A DNA stretch of 64,000 nucleotides, from positions 15,210,385-15,274,384 of the forward strand of contig NC_047071.1 of the NCBI RefSeq assembly GCF_902459465.1. The letters run 5' to 3'. The notes under the pieces were generated by a model. It did not search any database, was not told where the DNA came from, and saw only the letters and a program-made list of their open reading frames with translations. Source of the DNA: Asterias rubens (Eukaryota; Echinodermata; Asteroidea; Forcipulatida; Asteriidae). The position numbers and the translations under genes were made by a program. Each line of letters begins with the position of its first letter. Position 1 is the first letter of the stretch. Below, piece after piece: positions 24,128-35,285 of this stretch.

Positions 24128-24594
24128 GCCTGTCTAAAACACACTGGTGCAAGTTTCATGTAGCAGCCTCAATATTGAACCTAACGTGACTGCTTTAGCC
24201 AATCAGGATAAAGCAACAGGAAGAATGGTCGAAACAAAAAACATAATAAACATTGCTTATAAATACGTATGTACTTTTACCTAACTTTGTTTTATTATTT
24301 TATTTAAAATCAGCATCTTTTGAGTTAAAATCAGAAGCTTGATCTGTTTTTTTTAGTCAAGCTTACACTAAAAATTCATTTTGCCGACACAAAATATATA
24401 CAGTATGTAATATGTACACTTTATGGTTGTGTACTTTAGATAAAAATATTAATTATTAAAATCTCAACCAACACCATTTTGTGTTTCACTTTTCCATTGA
24501 GATCAAACTTGCTGTTGAACCACACCATCCTCCAGAAATTTTATTTTGCAAGTGTTGTTGAACCAGCATCATTGTTACGGTCTTGCGTTGTGAA

Positions 24595-25301
24595 TTAAAT
24601 GTCCGTTGTGCCATCTAAGAGAAACGCCAAAATGAATTTTATTGTAGCTGTCCTATTGATCTTTAAAGTGGAAATAGTTTGCACACCGTCCTCCTTCCAA
24701 ATTTTCCATGTCGATCTTTGGTTACCATGCTCTAAAAAAAAATGCTCCGGACCCTCTCTGGTAATCGGCCCACTGAATAATACGCGCTTCCATCCTCCCG
24801 CCTCTGAAACAGACTCCTTCAATCTTGCCACCGTCCGTGTCGCACCAACCTTTCAATGGAGTGTACATGCCTAAGCGGGACAGAAGCCAAGGAGAACATC
24901 GTGCTGCTATTGTTATCGAAATAGACACTTCCCAACTGGAGCTTGCTGAAGTTTCCCGGGAACTGCGACTTGGTGGCGTTGTTCAACTCGCACCGATTCT
25001 CGCTGCCCAAGTAGTAATTGATGGAAACACAGCGAGGATCTAGCATGCAGTCCCTCACGCATGAAGCAGTAGACAGTGTTCTACGGATTTGGTAGGCGAA
25101 ACCACGCAACATTCCACCTGTGGCCCCGTAGAAAGCATTCTTCTGCAGACGGTTGCACGACTCGGGGCTCTTAGCGTGGATGAAAGAAGCTTCCTCTATG
25201 TTCTGAGCAGTTCCTATGCAGTAAGAAACTGTTAGAGTTGCAAAAAACGTACAGAAGATTTTCCCGAACATCTTTGCGACTACCGCTGTCTCCACACCCA
25301 A
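24595..25301 (-). pseudogene. Broken PAN/apple plus fibrinogen-like (FReD) gene
   Basis: Read on the minus strand, the frame from 25301 (better start at 25271, MFGKIFCTFFATLTVSYCIG, a signal peptide) encodes a secreted PAN/apple-like module. Landmarks are AYQIRRTLSTASCVRDCML, CVSINYYLGSENRCELNNAT and LQLGSVYFDNN. This frame ends at a stop near 24819. A shifted frame continues with MYTPLKGWCDTDGG and IIQWADYQRGSGAFFF, which resembles the start of a fibrinogen C-terminal domain (YCDM-TDGG ... WADY-GFG). A run of nine T (minus strand) at about 24734 then shifts frame again and an in-frame TAA follows. PAN-FReD secreted proteins are frequent in invertebrate deuterostome lectin families (known). 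The lack of introns and the breaks suggest a pseudogene or retrocopy; sequencing errors are the alternative. Confidence 0.6.
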
Positions 25302-25399
25302 ACCACCCGACAGACGGGTTTCAAACTGTCTGAGCTACCCAAATTGGGAAGGTGACACGCGTGGATCTTTTAGCAAACCTTCAGCATAAGAATACAGAG

Positions 25400-26640
25400 T
25401 ATTCTACCCAATCAGTGAAAGGAATGACAGATTAGATTTATTTAAATCGTTCTATCCTAAGTAGTAGTTCTACGCAAATAGAACTTAACAATTGTCCATT
25501 GTACTAAAGTGATAACGGTTTTGATCGAGAAAAAAAATATATCAGATGTTTACATCGACTATTTGGTTATTTATATTGTAAGCTCATCAAATTTACTGTA
25601 AGATACCGAGTTTGAGTTAATGTCCCGAACAATAAAGAGATCAACTTAATATTTTTTTGACACAGCGCCAACAGAATGTTTTCAGGTAGTATGGGGGGGG
25701 GGCAACAAGGTTTATTGAATGACGCGCTTGGTGCCATTTACTGCAAGTGTCACACATTTTATGGGTAGATGATGAATCTTTCATTTTCTTAACAAAATAG
25801 ATTAGATTATTTCAAATAATCTAAAACAGTTACCATGGCAGAATCAGAACAATACAATACTCCAGCCAATCAGTAAAGTTGTTACGCTCTTGAAGATTAT
25901 AGATTATACAAATCGAAATCGTCCTTTCCAAAAAAAATATAAGTGGTAGCACTTTACGCAGAAAGAACTTAACAATGACCCATTGTACCGTCCACCAAGG
26001 ACATTATTAAGGCCTTTGTTCAAAAATATTGTTCTCTAATATTTTGATTTAGTTTTTTTTTATTAAGTGCATCAAATTTACTGAGATAGATCCCGAACAA
26101 CAAAGAAACAACAACTTCATGTTTTTTACAAAACACCAACAGGTGACTTTTTTAAAGTTGAATGGCGTACTTTGTGTCATGTCAATAGGAAAATACTGAG
26201 TTTATTTTGGTCGATGATGGATCTCAAGTATTGCATTTTCAAACATGAGAGATAAATACGTGTTTCAGCATTAGAAACACACAAAACTCCAGCCAATCAG
26301 TGAAGTTATTGCTCAAGAAGACTATAGTTTATTCAAATCGTACTTCCCAAAAATGTAGCAGATATGCAAAAAGAACCTAATAATGGTTCATTGTCAGTCT
26401 GTCCATTCATGGAGTGGTCCATACTACCCCAAATTATAGCGGCCTTTATAGATCATTTTCACCGGAGTTTTAAATAGTTTATACTTTTTTTTTTTAAGTT
26501 GAGCGCATCCAATTTACTGCCAGAATTAAAAGAGATACAAACTACATCAATTTTGTTACAATACCCACACACTGAAAAGATGTCTTCACTTCAACGGTAC
26601 TGAAGGCCTGTATAGTATCGAGACACAGTCTTTATTGAAT
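25400..26640. repeat. Three diverged tandem units of ~430-460 bp
   Basis: Each unit has the same order of landmarks: 'ccaatcagt' (25408, 25866, 26293), a 'gaacttaacaatg.ccattgt'-like block, 'catcaaatttactg', and 'cccgaacaa.aaagag'. Identity is low, so the triplication is old. It lies on the 5' side of the PAN/FReD pseudogene. Confidence 0.6.
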
Positions 26641-26660
26641 GATAATGTATCTTCGTGTGA

Positions 26661-26686
26661 ACATGGAGGAAGAAAATTCTCCATGG
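26661..26686. mobile_element. CCATGG micro-palindrome, decayed copy
   Basis: 26 bp starting ACATGGAGGAAG and ending TTCTCCATGG. Flanks TGTGA and TATGA match 4 of 5. Same layout as the copies at 28733, 60965 and 61858. Confidence 0.5.
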
Positions 26687-27227
26687 TATGAACTATTGAA
26701 AGAGGATTTCAAAGTTATTTTAGAAGATTGGTGATGTATTGCACCGCAGAAATCGATTTAAAAAAATTGTGAAGATTCTAATGGTCTATAACGGTAGAAT
26801 TAATTGCAGAGAGCAAAAAAATCATCATCATCGGGTCGAGCGTACTCGGCTTTCTTCTTTGACACGCACCGGTTGTCTTTTGCATTTTTCGAACCTGCAT
26901 GCGGTATCCTTCAGCGGTAAATAGACCTCTGTGTGGGCATATATTGTTTGTCAGGCATGGTTAATTTTCAAAGTAGAACATCTCCATCCAGGGAGTTCCT
27001 CTTTGGGTGCCGGAATGCCACTCATAGGGATTATTTTGTTGTCGAATGGATTTAGCGATTCGTGGAATTTCCCCATAGTTGGATCTTTGAGAACACATTA
27101 ACACAATGCTTCCTATTAATTAGCAGGTTTGTTGTGCCCTGGAGATTGTACGGGCTGGTAATCAAATCACTCTTCCCGATAAATAGATCGGGATCTGACG
27201 TTGCAGTGTTTTCACAAAAACACCAGG

Positions 27228-27565
27228 GCCCAATTTCATTGAGCTGCTAGCACCAAGAGCTGCTAAGCACAACAAATTTGCTTAGCATGAAATGTCTCCC
27301 TTTATAAAAACAGGATTTCCAACCAAATTTCCACGTGATTTTCAGGATAAGCAAACAACAGTTGAATACCATCCGTAACAAGCACTTATCAAGGAAGAAA
27401 ATTCATACTATTGCTAAGCAAATTAATTTAGCAAACAACAGCTGAATTTACAAGCAATATCAAGGAAGAAAAATCATGCTTAGCAAATTTAAGCAAACAT
27501 CAGTTGAATGAACAAGCAAATTAAGGAAGAAAATTCATGCTAAGCAAATTTGTTTGCCTAGCAGA
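27228..27565. mobile_element. Family A-related element with internal iteration
   Basis: Begins 'gggcccaatttcattgagct' and has three repeats of 'aaggaagaaaattcatgc' with 'taagcaaatt'. The right end is truncated near 'gcctagcagagct'. Confidence 0.6.
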
Positions 27566-28220
27566 GCTATATTTTTTATATAAGTCTGAGCCGAAGCCGT
27601 GGTTTCGAAAAGGGCCTTTAGCTATATAACGTAAAGATAGCGAACCGCATGAGGGCGTAAACACCCAACGTGCAAAAATCGAATCGTCCGATGATGATGA
27701 CATCATCGCACCATTAACAGAATAAGTCATGGCGACCGAAATAGCTCGTACGATTCGATATAAATGAGAAGAAATTTGCTCTAAGAACGCCGATTAACCT
27801 CAGAGGAGATAAGTGAGTAATGCCTTATTTTCCATGCTTTATTGGTAGTACATTTGTAAATAATAAACATAACTGAACCCACCAAAAATGATATTTTACT
27901 TTGAGGAATGAGCCATAGAAATAACGCAAACTGGGACACTGCACTACTGTACTACGTGCGAGACGTGCAGTGTGTACACAAGAACACACCCGTCTTTGAG
28001 TGCAAGTGCACGGCGTGAGTTCGTGATAAGTACGTGGTGTAGTAGGCCGTATTGGTATTGTTGTGTATGGTTCGATCGCGACAGACTGGGCGGGTGATTG
28101 GTTTACCCCCATCCACCCCAGAGCTGAGAGTGTCAGGCGACTGGTGGGTGAGGTCAGGGGGCTCTTGAAGTTGAATTGTGTAAGGAGCAAGCTTTAGTTT
28201 GGGAGACACTTAATCAAGTT

Positions 28221-28579
28221 GGATAACTTTCCGTATGGCGCCACCACTTTTTCACTCATTTTTACAAAAAGGGATGGATAACTTTCCGTATGGCGCCACC
28301 ACCTTTTCACTCATTTTTACAAAAAGGGATATCTCATTGAGGTTAATTAGATACTATAAATTATTTAATATCAAATGAAAAAGTGGTGGCGCCATACGGA
28401 AACTTTTCCAAAGGGATATATCAATCAGGTAATTTAGATACTATTTTATTTTATTTCGAATGAAAAAGTGGTGGCGCCATACGGAAACTTTTCCAAAGGG
28501 ATATATCAATCAGGTAATTTAGATACTATTTTATTTTATTTCGAATGAAAAAGTGGTGGCCCCATACGGAAACTTTTCC
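28221..28579. mobile_element. 359-bp inverted-repeat element with 8-bp target duplication
   Basis: Flanked by ATCAAGTT at 28213-28220 and 28580-28587. The left end GGATAACTTTCCGTATGGCG is inverted on the right. The left subterminal block is present twice (period 55 bp). The right block is present three times (starting 28375, 28461, 28546; period 85-86 bp). No coding capacity. Confidence 0.85.
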
Positions 28580-28732
28580 ATCAAGTTTTTGAAGAAACTC
28601 CAGCTAGCCTCAATAAATAATTAAAAAAAAATATTATTATACATTATGAATGTTTATGACAATGTGACTGCGTGCATTGTTGGTGTGAACATGGTGTGAA
28701 TATGTTCATGAGTTGAAAGATGGAATGTTCTA

Positions 28733-28765
28733 TCATGGAGGTAGAATCTAATTCTACCTCCATGG
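28733..28765. mobile_element. CCATGG micro-palindrome (33 bp) with 5-bp duplication
   Basis: Starts TCATGGAGGTAG and ends CTACCTCCATGG, flanked by TTCTA at 28728-28732 and 28766-28770. It sits inside a larger hairpin (about 28714-28820) whose arms are 'gttgaaagatggaatgttc' and its inverse. Confidence 0.75.
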
Positions 28766-29405
28766 TTCTATTCAATGGAGGCAGAGCTGAGTTGATTGGA
28801 ACATTCCATCTTTCAACGAATGAAAATATTCGCACTCATTGCACGAATGGATAACATTTATTATAACGTCCAATTGAAATAGATCTTTGTCATTTTGATT
28901 GGAGGATACAATTAAAAAAAACAAAAAAGCATAGGCCTACTTAGTTGCGATAACGTTACGACAACGGCCGCCAAGCCGGAGGGTTACGAGATTCTTTTGA
29001 TCGGCAAATGACAATGCTGTCCAACACGACTAATTTTGACAGCTAGTCACCAGATTTGCCCCATTTTTACCACTTTCAAAAATCATGCCACAAATTCTAA
29101 TGAATACTCAAAACACCGTTGAGAAAACATTTTTGAAGAAAAAAGACAAAAACTTACCGGATCCCGGAGCGAATTCCCAAGTTTATATTTTGAACTTGCC
29201 GCATCACTTTGCAAACGCTTTATTTTGTTGTTGGACTAAACCATTCTGTGAAAGGGGTGTTACAATACAAGGCAGTGCGTGCGCATTGTCCGTTTACATT
29301 GCCCGCCGGCCGTTCACTCATCATGGCATGTCGCGCACGCGCTGTAGCACTGCAACATTGTGAAATGAATAATGTGTAAGTCCTGTAAGTTGGGGTTGTG
29401 TAAGC

Positions 29406-29493
29406 CCTAATAACGGACTCCTTTCGTTTGTACACTATGTAGTGTATACACTATGTACTGTACAAACAAAAGGAGTCGGTGATTAGGGCCTTC
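29406..29493. mobile_element. Small foldback (AGCCCTAATAACGGACTCC ends)
   Basis: 'gccctaataacggactcctt' pairs with 'aaggagtcggtgattagggc'. The centre repeats 'acactatgtag/gtgtatacactatgtac'. Confidence 0.7.
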
Positions 29494-29950
29494 CTCCCTT
29501 GTTAAGGCAAGGGTTGTGTTATTCCCCCTGGGTGTCAGTATACCTACATTGCACTGCACAGACTTTGGATCAAACAGAGGAGTCCAAGCGGGGCTAGGGT
29601 TCTTTTTTCCATATATGGTGCCAGGGAATCTTTTTTTAGACAATAAATGTAGATTTTATTGTTTTGTCGCAACAAGCAGTCATATATATTGGAATGCAAT
29701 TTTCTGTTCAGTCTTGGAGACAGTTGTAAATGATATTGTCTTGCAGTTGTACACTTGAACTTCTATGTTTTTAAGGTAAGTTCTCACATCATTTTACTAG
29801 CCTCATAACTTTTTTAACATTAGTCCATTGGGGTGGTACTGCTGGTGAGCAAAGTTTAGAGCGGTATTGCTGTTTATGAAACACTATAGAGTTAATTTAA
29901 ATTAGATCATCATACATGTCATAGGCCTACAACTTGGATTATATTCTAAA

Positions 29951-30160
29951 GGCAGTGGACAGTGGACACTATTGGTAGTTACTCTAGATAATCGTTAGCA
30001 TAAAAATCTTACTTGGTAATGAGTAATGGAGAGCTGTTGATAGTATAAAACATTGTGAGAAACGGCTCCCTCTGAAGTAACGTAGTTTTTGAGAAAGAAG
30101 TGTTTTTCCACGAATTTGATTTCGAGACCTTGGAATTAGATTTTGAGGTCCCAAGAAAAA
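29951..30160. mobile_element. Family B MITE, truncated
   Basis: 'aaggcagtggacagtggaca' and 'ggagagctgttgatagtata' are followed by the family's 'gatttcgagacct' palindrome. The other end is missing. Confidence 0.65.
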
Positions 30161-30322
30161 GCATTTGTAAGCCTGTGGTTTCTTTAGATTAAAATCCAAT
30201 AAGCTCATTGCAACTCCAAGGTTTACCAAAAGGTGGAAATAACATGATGTAATCAGATTGGCTTAGTGGTTTCTTTTTCTGCCTTTCACCCCTGTACCCT
30301 GGTTCAAATCCCACCTCAGACC

Positions 30323-30594
30323 TGGGCCCAATTTCATAGAGCTGCTTAGCGGCGGATTTTGTGCTTACTGTGCAATTTTTATTTCATAGCACCGCTAACC
30401 GTAAGCACACGAAAATGCATGCTAACCTTCCGGTGCTTACCACATGAAAATAAATGAAGTCACAATGCAAATCCACGGTAAACACGCAATGTTGCCGCCC
30501 AATTTTTCTGCCAGCCTGTGAAATACGCTAAGGCTTAAGCAAATTTTTCTGCTACAGTAAGCACCGTTAAGCAGCGCTATGAAATTGGGCTCAG
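30323..30594. mobile_element. Foldback with family A termini and TAAGCAC core
   Basis: 'gggcccaatttcatagagct' to 'agcgctatgaaattgggct'. The core uses 'ccgtaagcacacg' and 'cagtaagcaccgttaag', like the 4926-5178 copy. Confidence 0.75.
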
Positions 30595-31009
30595 AGCCTT
30601 GCAGGATTGCACGTGGATTAGATTTTCAGTCCTAAACCGACTGCTGGGTTTTCCCCCAGTGCATTATTTTTTTCACAATACGCAGGACCAACACATAATG
30701 TACAGCTTAATGTCTCATCATGGTTTGTGTCGTCTTGCTCAAGGACACAATTGTGTGAAGACTCAAATCCACACTCTGCTGATCAGAAGCACGCGATCTT
30801 GAGTCACAAAATGAATGTCCTTTTCTAATTTTCTTTGTAGGGAGTGTTAGTGATCCCGTATTGCCTTCAAACTGTATTGAATTAATAAACAGCCACAAAA
30901 TAACCCACCGCGACCATACAACGGAAAAATCTGCCTGTACAAAGCTTGCAATCCTTTCAACTGACAGTAAATTGCAGCTTTTTCAGTCCCAGAATTGTAA
31001 ACCAGTAAT

Positions 31010-31956
31010 AGGGCCACTGATTTTCCGCGATCGCGGAAAACGGACGGAATTCGCGGAATCCGCCCTTTGAAACGGAAAACGGGATTTCAGAAAATTTGAT
31101 TTTTTTTTTTTTTTGCTTGACGCCAAAACTATTGAAATTGCATTCTTTATTAAGATTCTTTTTGTTAAACTAAAAAGGCATCAGAAATCAGACCATTAAA
31201 AAGTACGAGATCGTAACCGTGGATCATTCTGTTCTACTTCACACCATCCTCAATGTTTACACACATGATGTACACACGTTGTTAACATGGTTAAGCGAAG
31301 GGCATTATTCGCGGCACGTTTTAAACATTTTTTGTTCACCCAAATTGCATTTTCTCCCTCTCTTTTACCAACAATACACAAACTAGCTTACCTATGATCT
31401 ATAAGAACACATACAATGTTTTTTCATCTCGGAAAGGTCTAAAATAAAACCGTAAACTGTCAACATTCTGTCGCCAAAGCGAAAACAAAATGGCTGACAT
31501 TTTGTTTGTGGATGGAGAATGGTCACGTCCATAGACTTGTTCCCAAGTCTTTGATCATGCTGAAACAGCGCCCTCTTGTGGATACACTCCTGTCATTAGA
31601 CTACAATGTGGCTGATGCAGAGAATCAACTGAGTTTTAGACTTGGAATCAAGTCTATCACATCATGTGCATTGATACTGCAGTCACAGTGCAACCTTTTT
31701 AGAACAGCAGTATACAAAATAATCCACAATTATAAAAAAAAGTATTTTTTTGAAATTTGTCAGTTCAAATGAACATTTTACGAAGTCAACAGTGCAACTT
31801 ATCTCAAATTGATTTTTATAAGTATGTCCCTGGGTATTAAACAACCTTTTATCTAATTAAAAAAAACATGAAACGGAATTTTTTGTGCCTGAAACGGAAT
31901 TCATGTTTTTGCCAAACGGAATTTGCACTTTTCTGAAACGGAAAATCAGTGGCCCT
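31010..31956. mobile_element. 947-bp inverted-repeat transposon relic with near-perfect 8-bp duplication
   Basis: Ends AGGGCCACTGATTTTCCG and CGGAAAATCAGTGGCCCT are exact inverses. Flanks CCAGTAAT (31002-31009) and ACAGTAAT (31957-31964) match 7 of 8. Subterminal 'gaaacggaa' words repeat. No transposase is recognisable, so it is non-autonomous. Confidence 0.8.
31527..31655. mobile_element. Nested element with AGACTTG..CAAGTCT ends
   Basis: 'agacttgttcccaagtct' at one end and 'agacttggaatcaagtct' at the other, with 'ctgaaacagcgcc' inside. Related sequence occurs at 61290-61560. It lies within the 31010-31956 relic. Confidence 0.6.
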
Positions 31957-32844
31957 ACAGTAATGACGCTCGATACATTTATTAAACGTCTCTTGTGAAT
32001 GACTTTTGCTTAGATTGTTTTCAGCACAGTAACAAAATGACACTTACTGTCATGCACTTTTCCATAATGCCGTTGTCACGATCCAGGTCTCGAATATGGG
32101 GGACAAAAATAACAAGACTGCAAGGCTTGTGTAGCTTGAGCAAAACTTTTATTAAACCGGAAAGTTTGTTACAAGTCGGAATCAAATTGAGAAGAACACA
32201 TTTCAGGTTTTTTTGTGGGGAACAGGCACTTAAAAGGAGAAAGATCTTATTTTTTTTGCATGGGTAATACTTCAATATTCAATGGAATTGACAGTTTTAT
32301 TATCAGTTTAAATTTAAAATGCAGTGAGGCGTTGTTAAAAAAAAACCAAGGGTGTTGAAAAAGAAAACAACTCAAAGGGCCTCAAATTAAGCACAGGATA
32401 AAAGTTTAGGAGTCGACAGATCATTTTCTCCTCACTGTATCGACTCAGCAGGGTACTGAAACTGAACTACTTCCCCTGTTCGTAGACATGACATGATGTT
32501 ATTTAACCCTCTTTGGTGTTCCGGATAGCTGAACCAGGACAGATAGCTGGGACCATGACACCAGTTCCAGACTATAAAGTGCCTTGATACTATACTCTTA
32601 TCTTAGCGTTTACCCTAAACTGGTGGACGAATGCCAGTTAAAACGCACTCAGAAAAAACTAGTCAAAATTGTTTGCTCAAATTGTTTGCAAAAGTGGTCT
32701 ACAGCTGGCTAGTTTAGTGTTAAAAAACAATCCTTTTCTAAGTGTAAAATATGGACCAGAGAAAAAGCTGGTAGACTATTGAAATGACAAGCTTACTGGT
32801 CCAGCACTTACATTATGTTGTCCCATATTCAGGCCTGATACTTC

Positions 32845-32990
32845 ACCGAGGCAGCGGAGGCGATTGCCTCCGTTGCCCCTTGCCATTGCCTTGGTGCCCT
32901 TGAAATGCTCCAGTAGAAATTTACAATTTCCTCATAGGTTGCCCTTTGCCAAAGAGAAAATGCCTTGGTGCCCTTGCCCTTTCAAAAACG
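32845..32990. repeat. Dispersed GCCTTGGTGCCCTTG repeat
   Basis: 'cattgccttggtgcccttga' then 'ctccagtagaaatttacaat' and 'ttgccctttcaaaaa'. Related copies at 39405-39750 and 42565-42740, fragments at 38930 and 52860. Confidence 0.6.
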
Positions 32991-33399
32991 AAGCATACAG
33001 CCAGGCTGCATATTTTTTCAGATTAGGTGAGATGTAGGGCTTAAGTAGGCACAGAAGACCGTGGCAAACATGCCATTCGGCCCTAGTTGCTTTAAAGTTT
33101 GAATATTTGATTACTTAGTTAATTGAATGAATGGTTTTATCATTTTCAACAATCAGTCACATTCATTGTATTCCAAAACGGAAGAAAGAGTTGCATAACT
33201 TAAGTGTGGAAATTCACGCTGATAACTTGTGCTAACTGCTTAGCGGAGAATTTGTTTTTGGTTTCATTGGTCACCTTCACCAGCAGTAATGTTAATATGC
33301 TTTTGGCAGGTAGTGTGTACTATGATGCTGTAACAAATTAAATGCTAGGCAAACTAGGTCGTGTACATGTAGGAGCCAAATGCTCAGCCAACTACGTAC

Positions 33400-33409
33400 A
33401 TCACCCCAC
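33400..33409 (+). promoter_or_regulatory. SRE-1 decamer (ATCACCCCAC), candidate SREBP site for HMGCR
   Basis: Exact match to the classic sterol regulatory element of the vertebrate LDL receptor promoter (established knowledge). It lies upstream of two CCAAT boxes and a splice donor that could close the HMGCR leader exon. Function is inferred. Confidence 0.5.
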
Positions 33410-33464
33410 TCTCATACCAGCAAGATTTCTGTGCATGCACCCAGTGCATGGTCAGTCCCTATGC

Positions 33465-33495
33465 CCAATCAGCTGATGGACAACTTTCGACCAAT
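33465..33495 (+). promoter_or_regulatory. Two CCAAT boxes (NF-Y-like) downstream of the SRE
   Basis: CCAATCAG at 33465 and CCAATCAT at 33491, 22 bp apart. A second SRE-like word (GTCACCCGTG) follows at 33521. SREBP targets such as HMGCS and HMGCR commonly pair SREs with NF-Y sites (known). Confidence 0.4.
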
Positions 33496-33552
33496 CATAG
33501 ACGAGTCTGATGTATTTTTTGTCACCCGTGGCCTGTTCCATTTCCGGCGCAG
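33496..33552 (+). other. Possible HMGCR non-coding first exon (3' end only)
   Basis: A donor (GGCGCAG|GTGTGT) at 33552 could splice to the acceptor TTTTCCAG at 37797, 13 bases before the HMGCR start codon. The start of transcription is unknown. An alternative donor (AGATAA|GTGAGT) near 27812 cannot be excluded. Confidence 0.35.
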
Positions 33553-33940
33553 GTGTGTTTTAAATCTCAGCAGTTATACTAAAAAAGATGGTATCTAAAG
33601 TCTCAATCTGACTTGAAAGCCTGAAATAGCTTCAACCCCCTAGCCTCCCATGTGGAGTAGACTATTCCAAATTTTTGTGTGAATATGATGATTTCATTTT
33701 GATTCCGACTGACTGGAGTGCATTTTGTACGATATAAATCTCTGTTATTTAAAGACCCTTTCACTCTTAACTAAAGTGTGGAAAGTGGAATTTTTCTCAG
33801 CTTTGGGTTTACTGACTCGCCTTCCACGATGTTTCAGTGGGCACTTGATATTCATAGTAACTGTAGGGAACAAAGCATTATGATTAGTAACACTAGTCAA
33901 GTAAGGTGAGTGTTTGTCTATTTGTGTGCAATTTTTTTCT

Positions 33941-34308
33941 CTTAAAGGAACACAGTGCCTTGGATTGGTCGAGTTGGTCTTTGAAAAGCGTTTGTAATCG
34001 TTTATTATAAAATGCATATGGGTAGAAAGATGTTGTAAAAGTAGGATACAACGATCCACACAAACATGCCTGGAAATTGCACGGTTCCCTTTTACCTCGT
34101 CGACTAACACGGTCAGCCATTTATAGGAGTCAAACTTTGACTCCCATAAATGGCCGACCGTGTTAGTTCGCAAAGTAAGAGGAACCCCACGCAATTTCGA
34201 GGCAAATTTGTGTGGATCATGATATTCTACTTTAAAAACATCTTTCCAACCATATGCATTTCATAACAAACCAACTTGTCCGATCCAAGGCAACGTGTTC
34301 CTTTAAAA
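33941..34308. mobile_element. Family C palindromic MITE
   Basis: 'aaaggaacacagtgccttgg' to 'ccaaggcaacgtgttccttt'. The centre is an extended hairpin of 'ggtcagccatttataggagt' type. A second copy is at 55069-55420. A 149-codon minus-strand frame through it is an artefact of the repeat. Confidence 0.8.
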
Positions 34309-34844
34309 TACAATTGATCAAAGATTTAAGCCTGTCCAATTAATGACAGATTTGAACTGCTTGTAGATTTAAATTTTGAATGCTGTTATTATAGATTCAA
34401 GGAAGTTAATTTGCCGTCATTTAAAAAAAAAATCTGCCAAAGACAGTAGAATTGAAATTAAAATAAATTATTGTCGGGATCCTAACTTATTATCACATCC
34501 GATCATGATTTGTAATTAGCCATTTACAAACAATTTGACATACATTTCGTGAATTGTCTATGGAAGTCTGTGTAATTTTGAAATGGCATCAGCTGTCAAA
34601 ATTCAATTTGAGAAAATATTCTTTCAATAAAAACTCAATAGAAATTATGAAAGGCAATTTTAAAATACTCATAAAATTAAGCTAATTAACTGTGTTATTG
34701 TTGGAACTGTTTGAGATTGTTTAAATTGTTAAATGGTTTAATTGAACTCACAAGACGTTAAAAATATAAATGGTTTTATTTTATCAGATTTTAAAATCAA
34801 GATTGAACTTGGGCATGTGTTTGTTTTAAAACTTAGTGTTCATG

Positions 34845-35285
34845 GGTATGTTCAGACAGCCTTTTAAACATTTACTGTTTAAAACCGATGCAGTTAACAC
34901 TCCTGTCGCCGTGGGGGGGGGGGTTGGTGAAAAAACTCCTTGCGTTCAGACAGCGTTTTAAATAGTATGAAACGATTCATCTGCGGTTTTAACGGGTCGC
35001 GACTTCCGTTCATTGCACAAAGCATGCGTAATTTTGATTACAACTACATTAATAACGTAAGCTGTGGGTCAACTGCGGTATTTAAAACTGGATGTGTGAA
35101 TTTTTATTCTGTTCAGACAGCGTTTCATCTTTTAAAACCGATGTGGTTTAACTCGATCAGTTTCTGAACCCTCACTCGGGTGGTTTCAAATTTTGAGTTT
35201 TAAAACTTTTGCACTCTTTTGCAACTTTCGCATGGAAGTTTTATAGCATTCAGACACAGTTTTATAAGTCAAGTGCCATGTGTCT
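34845..35285. repeat. Element with repeated GTTCAGACAGCGTTTTAAA words
   Basis: 'gttcagacagc' plus 'ttttaaaaccgatg' recurs three times, once near each edge and once inside, with 'gcattcagacacagttttat' closing the block. Probably a MITE; termini not resolved. Confidence 0.45.

Larger units (their letters stand above)
22951..24594. other. NOL6 3' flank
   Basis: Holds the NOL6 3' UTR of unknown length, a family H and a family B element, a poly-C run (about 23219-23236) and AT-rich unique DNA. Several AATAAA-like words occur (near 23605 and 24246), but none can be chosen as the poly(A) signal from sequence alone. Confidence 0.5.
26641..33395. other. Mobile-element-rich spacer before HMGCR
   Basis: No exon was recognised on either strand. 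Besides the elements listed, it contains a CpG-richer patch at about 27580-28190 with a CRE-like TGACATCA and no identifiable product. Chance frames there lack similarity. Confidence 0.5.

Noticed and set aside
27825..28190. 121-codon and overlapping 85-codon minus-strand frames
   Set aside because: Both frames are open only because the patch is CpG-richer. No recognisable domain or splice signals.
28221..28579. CRISPR-like or satellite array of regularly spaced repeats
   Set aside because: Only five blocks in two orientations, with terminal inverted repeats and a target duplication. It is a transposable element in a eukaryotic genome.
33745..34194. 149-codon minus-strand frame
   Set aside because: Runs through the palindromic family C element, and part of the same repeat recurs at 55 kb without the frame.
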